Shown here piece by piece: positions 5,128 to 5,328 of a DNA stretch of 5,328 nucleotides. The notes beneath the pieces were generated by a model. It saw only the letters and a program-made list of their open reading frames with translations, was not told the origin of the DNA and ran no database searches. The DNA is from Methyloprofundus sp. Lineage in GTDB: Bacteria; Pseudomonadota; Gammaproteobacteria; Methylococcales; Methylomonadaceae. Both the position numbers and the translations under genes were made by a program. The stretch covers positions 1 through 5,328 of the forward strand of contig JAUXBW010000164.1 of assembly GCA_030619185.1 (NCBI GenBank), read 5' to 3'. The number at the start of each line of letters is the position of its first letter. The first letter of the stretch is position 1.

Positions 5128-5328
5128 GCGTATTGCTCTGTCATTTATTTTTATCGTATTGCTATGGGCAACAACACCATTAGCCATAAAGTGGAGTGCA
5201 GAAGGTTCCAGCTTTATTTTTGGAGTCGCCGCACGCATGTGCATAGGTTTAGTCTGTCTATTCTTTATGCAATTAGTCATGCGCCAGCGCCTGCTCTGGC
5301 ATAGCCAGGCCAGACAAACTTATTTTGC
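5126..5328 (+). CDS. EamA/DMT-family transporter, N-terminal part (partial)
   Basis: An open frame of 67 codons from ATG at 5126 runs off the right end of the window. The first helix, with V-L-L-W-A-T-T-P-L-A at 11-20 followed by I-K-W-S, is the typical opening of EamA-domain (drug/metabolite transporter superfamily) proteins. A second hydrophobic segment follows at about residues 29-51 and contains A-A-R-M (35-38), matching the family's conserved A-x-R at the start of helix 2. Complete members have about 290 residues and ten helices in the inner membrane and export or import small metabolites; the substrate is not predictable here. Before the small element inserted, its ATG overlapped the stop of the FMN-binding gene as TAATG, so it belonged to the porin/FMN-binding operon. 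Its translation now depends on a ribosome site inside the element or on read-through from upstream. Confidence 0.8.
   Translation, partial: MRIALSFIFIVLLWATTPLAIKWSAEGSSFIFGVAARMCIGLVCLFFMQLVMRQRLLWHSQARQTYF

Noticed and set aside
4898..5304. Three frames of 63-94 codons across the element and the start of the transporter gene
   Set aside because: Two lie inside the non-autonomous element and resemble nothing. The third overlaps the EamA-family gene in another frame, while the EamA frame gives a clear membrane-protein sequence.
1..5328. CRISPR array, tRNA, rRNA or a defence system
   Set aside because: No regularly spaced direct repeats, cloverleaf or rRNA-like sequence was found, and no nuclease, helicase or toxin-type gene is present.

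Overview
The window looks like chromosomal DNA of an A+T-rich gammaproteobacterium. It has a Fur-type operator, an outer-membrane porin ending in Phe, an RND efflux pump beside a TetR regulator, and exported proteins with Gram-negative signal peptides. I cannot name the genus. All comparisons here were made by eye.

Layout, left to right. (1) 1-127 is the last 41 codons of an RND efflux permease. (2) 191-772 is a TetR-family regulator with a TTG start, in the same direction as the pump and a plausible regulator of it. (3) About 773-2106 is a visibly more G+C-rich block holding one gene on the minus strand, a putative DUF4056-type lipoprotein. It looks acquired. (4) About 2107-2560 is not empty: it is a decayed, stop-riddled, deleted copy of the tetR gene and its leader, on the plus strand. 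The G+C-rich gene therefore sits between a live and a dead tetR copy. (5) 2561-2820 is non-coding, with a 17-bp palindrome and then a Fur-box-like site overlapping a promoter. (6) 2821-4245 (porin with an N-terminal coiled coil), 4334-4882 (exported FMN-binding protein with an SGAT flavinylation motif) and 5126-5328 (start of an EamA/DMT-family inner-membrane transporter, running off the window) form a same-strand cluster that reads as one operon. (7) A 239-bp element at 4884-5122 with 17-bp inverted ends and a 5-bp target duplication (ATAAT) lies between the last two genes.

The most informative points are these. The small element inserted exactly into what had been a TAATG stop/start overlap. 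Its 5-bp duplication restored both the stop codon of the FMN-binding gene and the start codon of the transporter. Removing it on paper rebuilds a translationally coupled pair, which supports treating porin, FMN-binding protein and transporter as one ancestral unit. The Fur-like operator upstream suggests that this unit responds to iron. A porin, a periplasmic flavinylated protein and an inner-membrane transporter would span the whole envelope. The substrate, and any redox role in iron acquisition, are inference.
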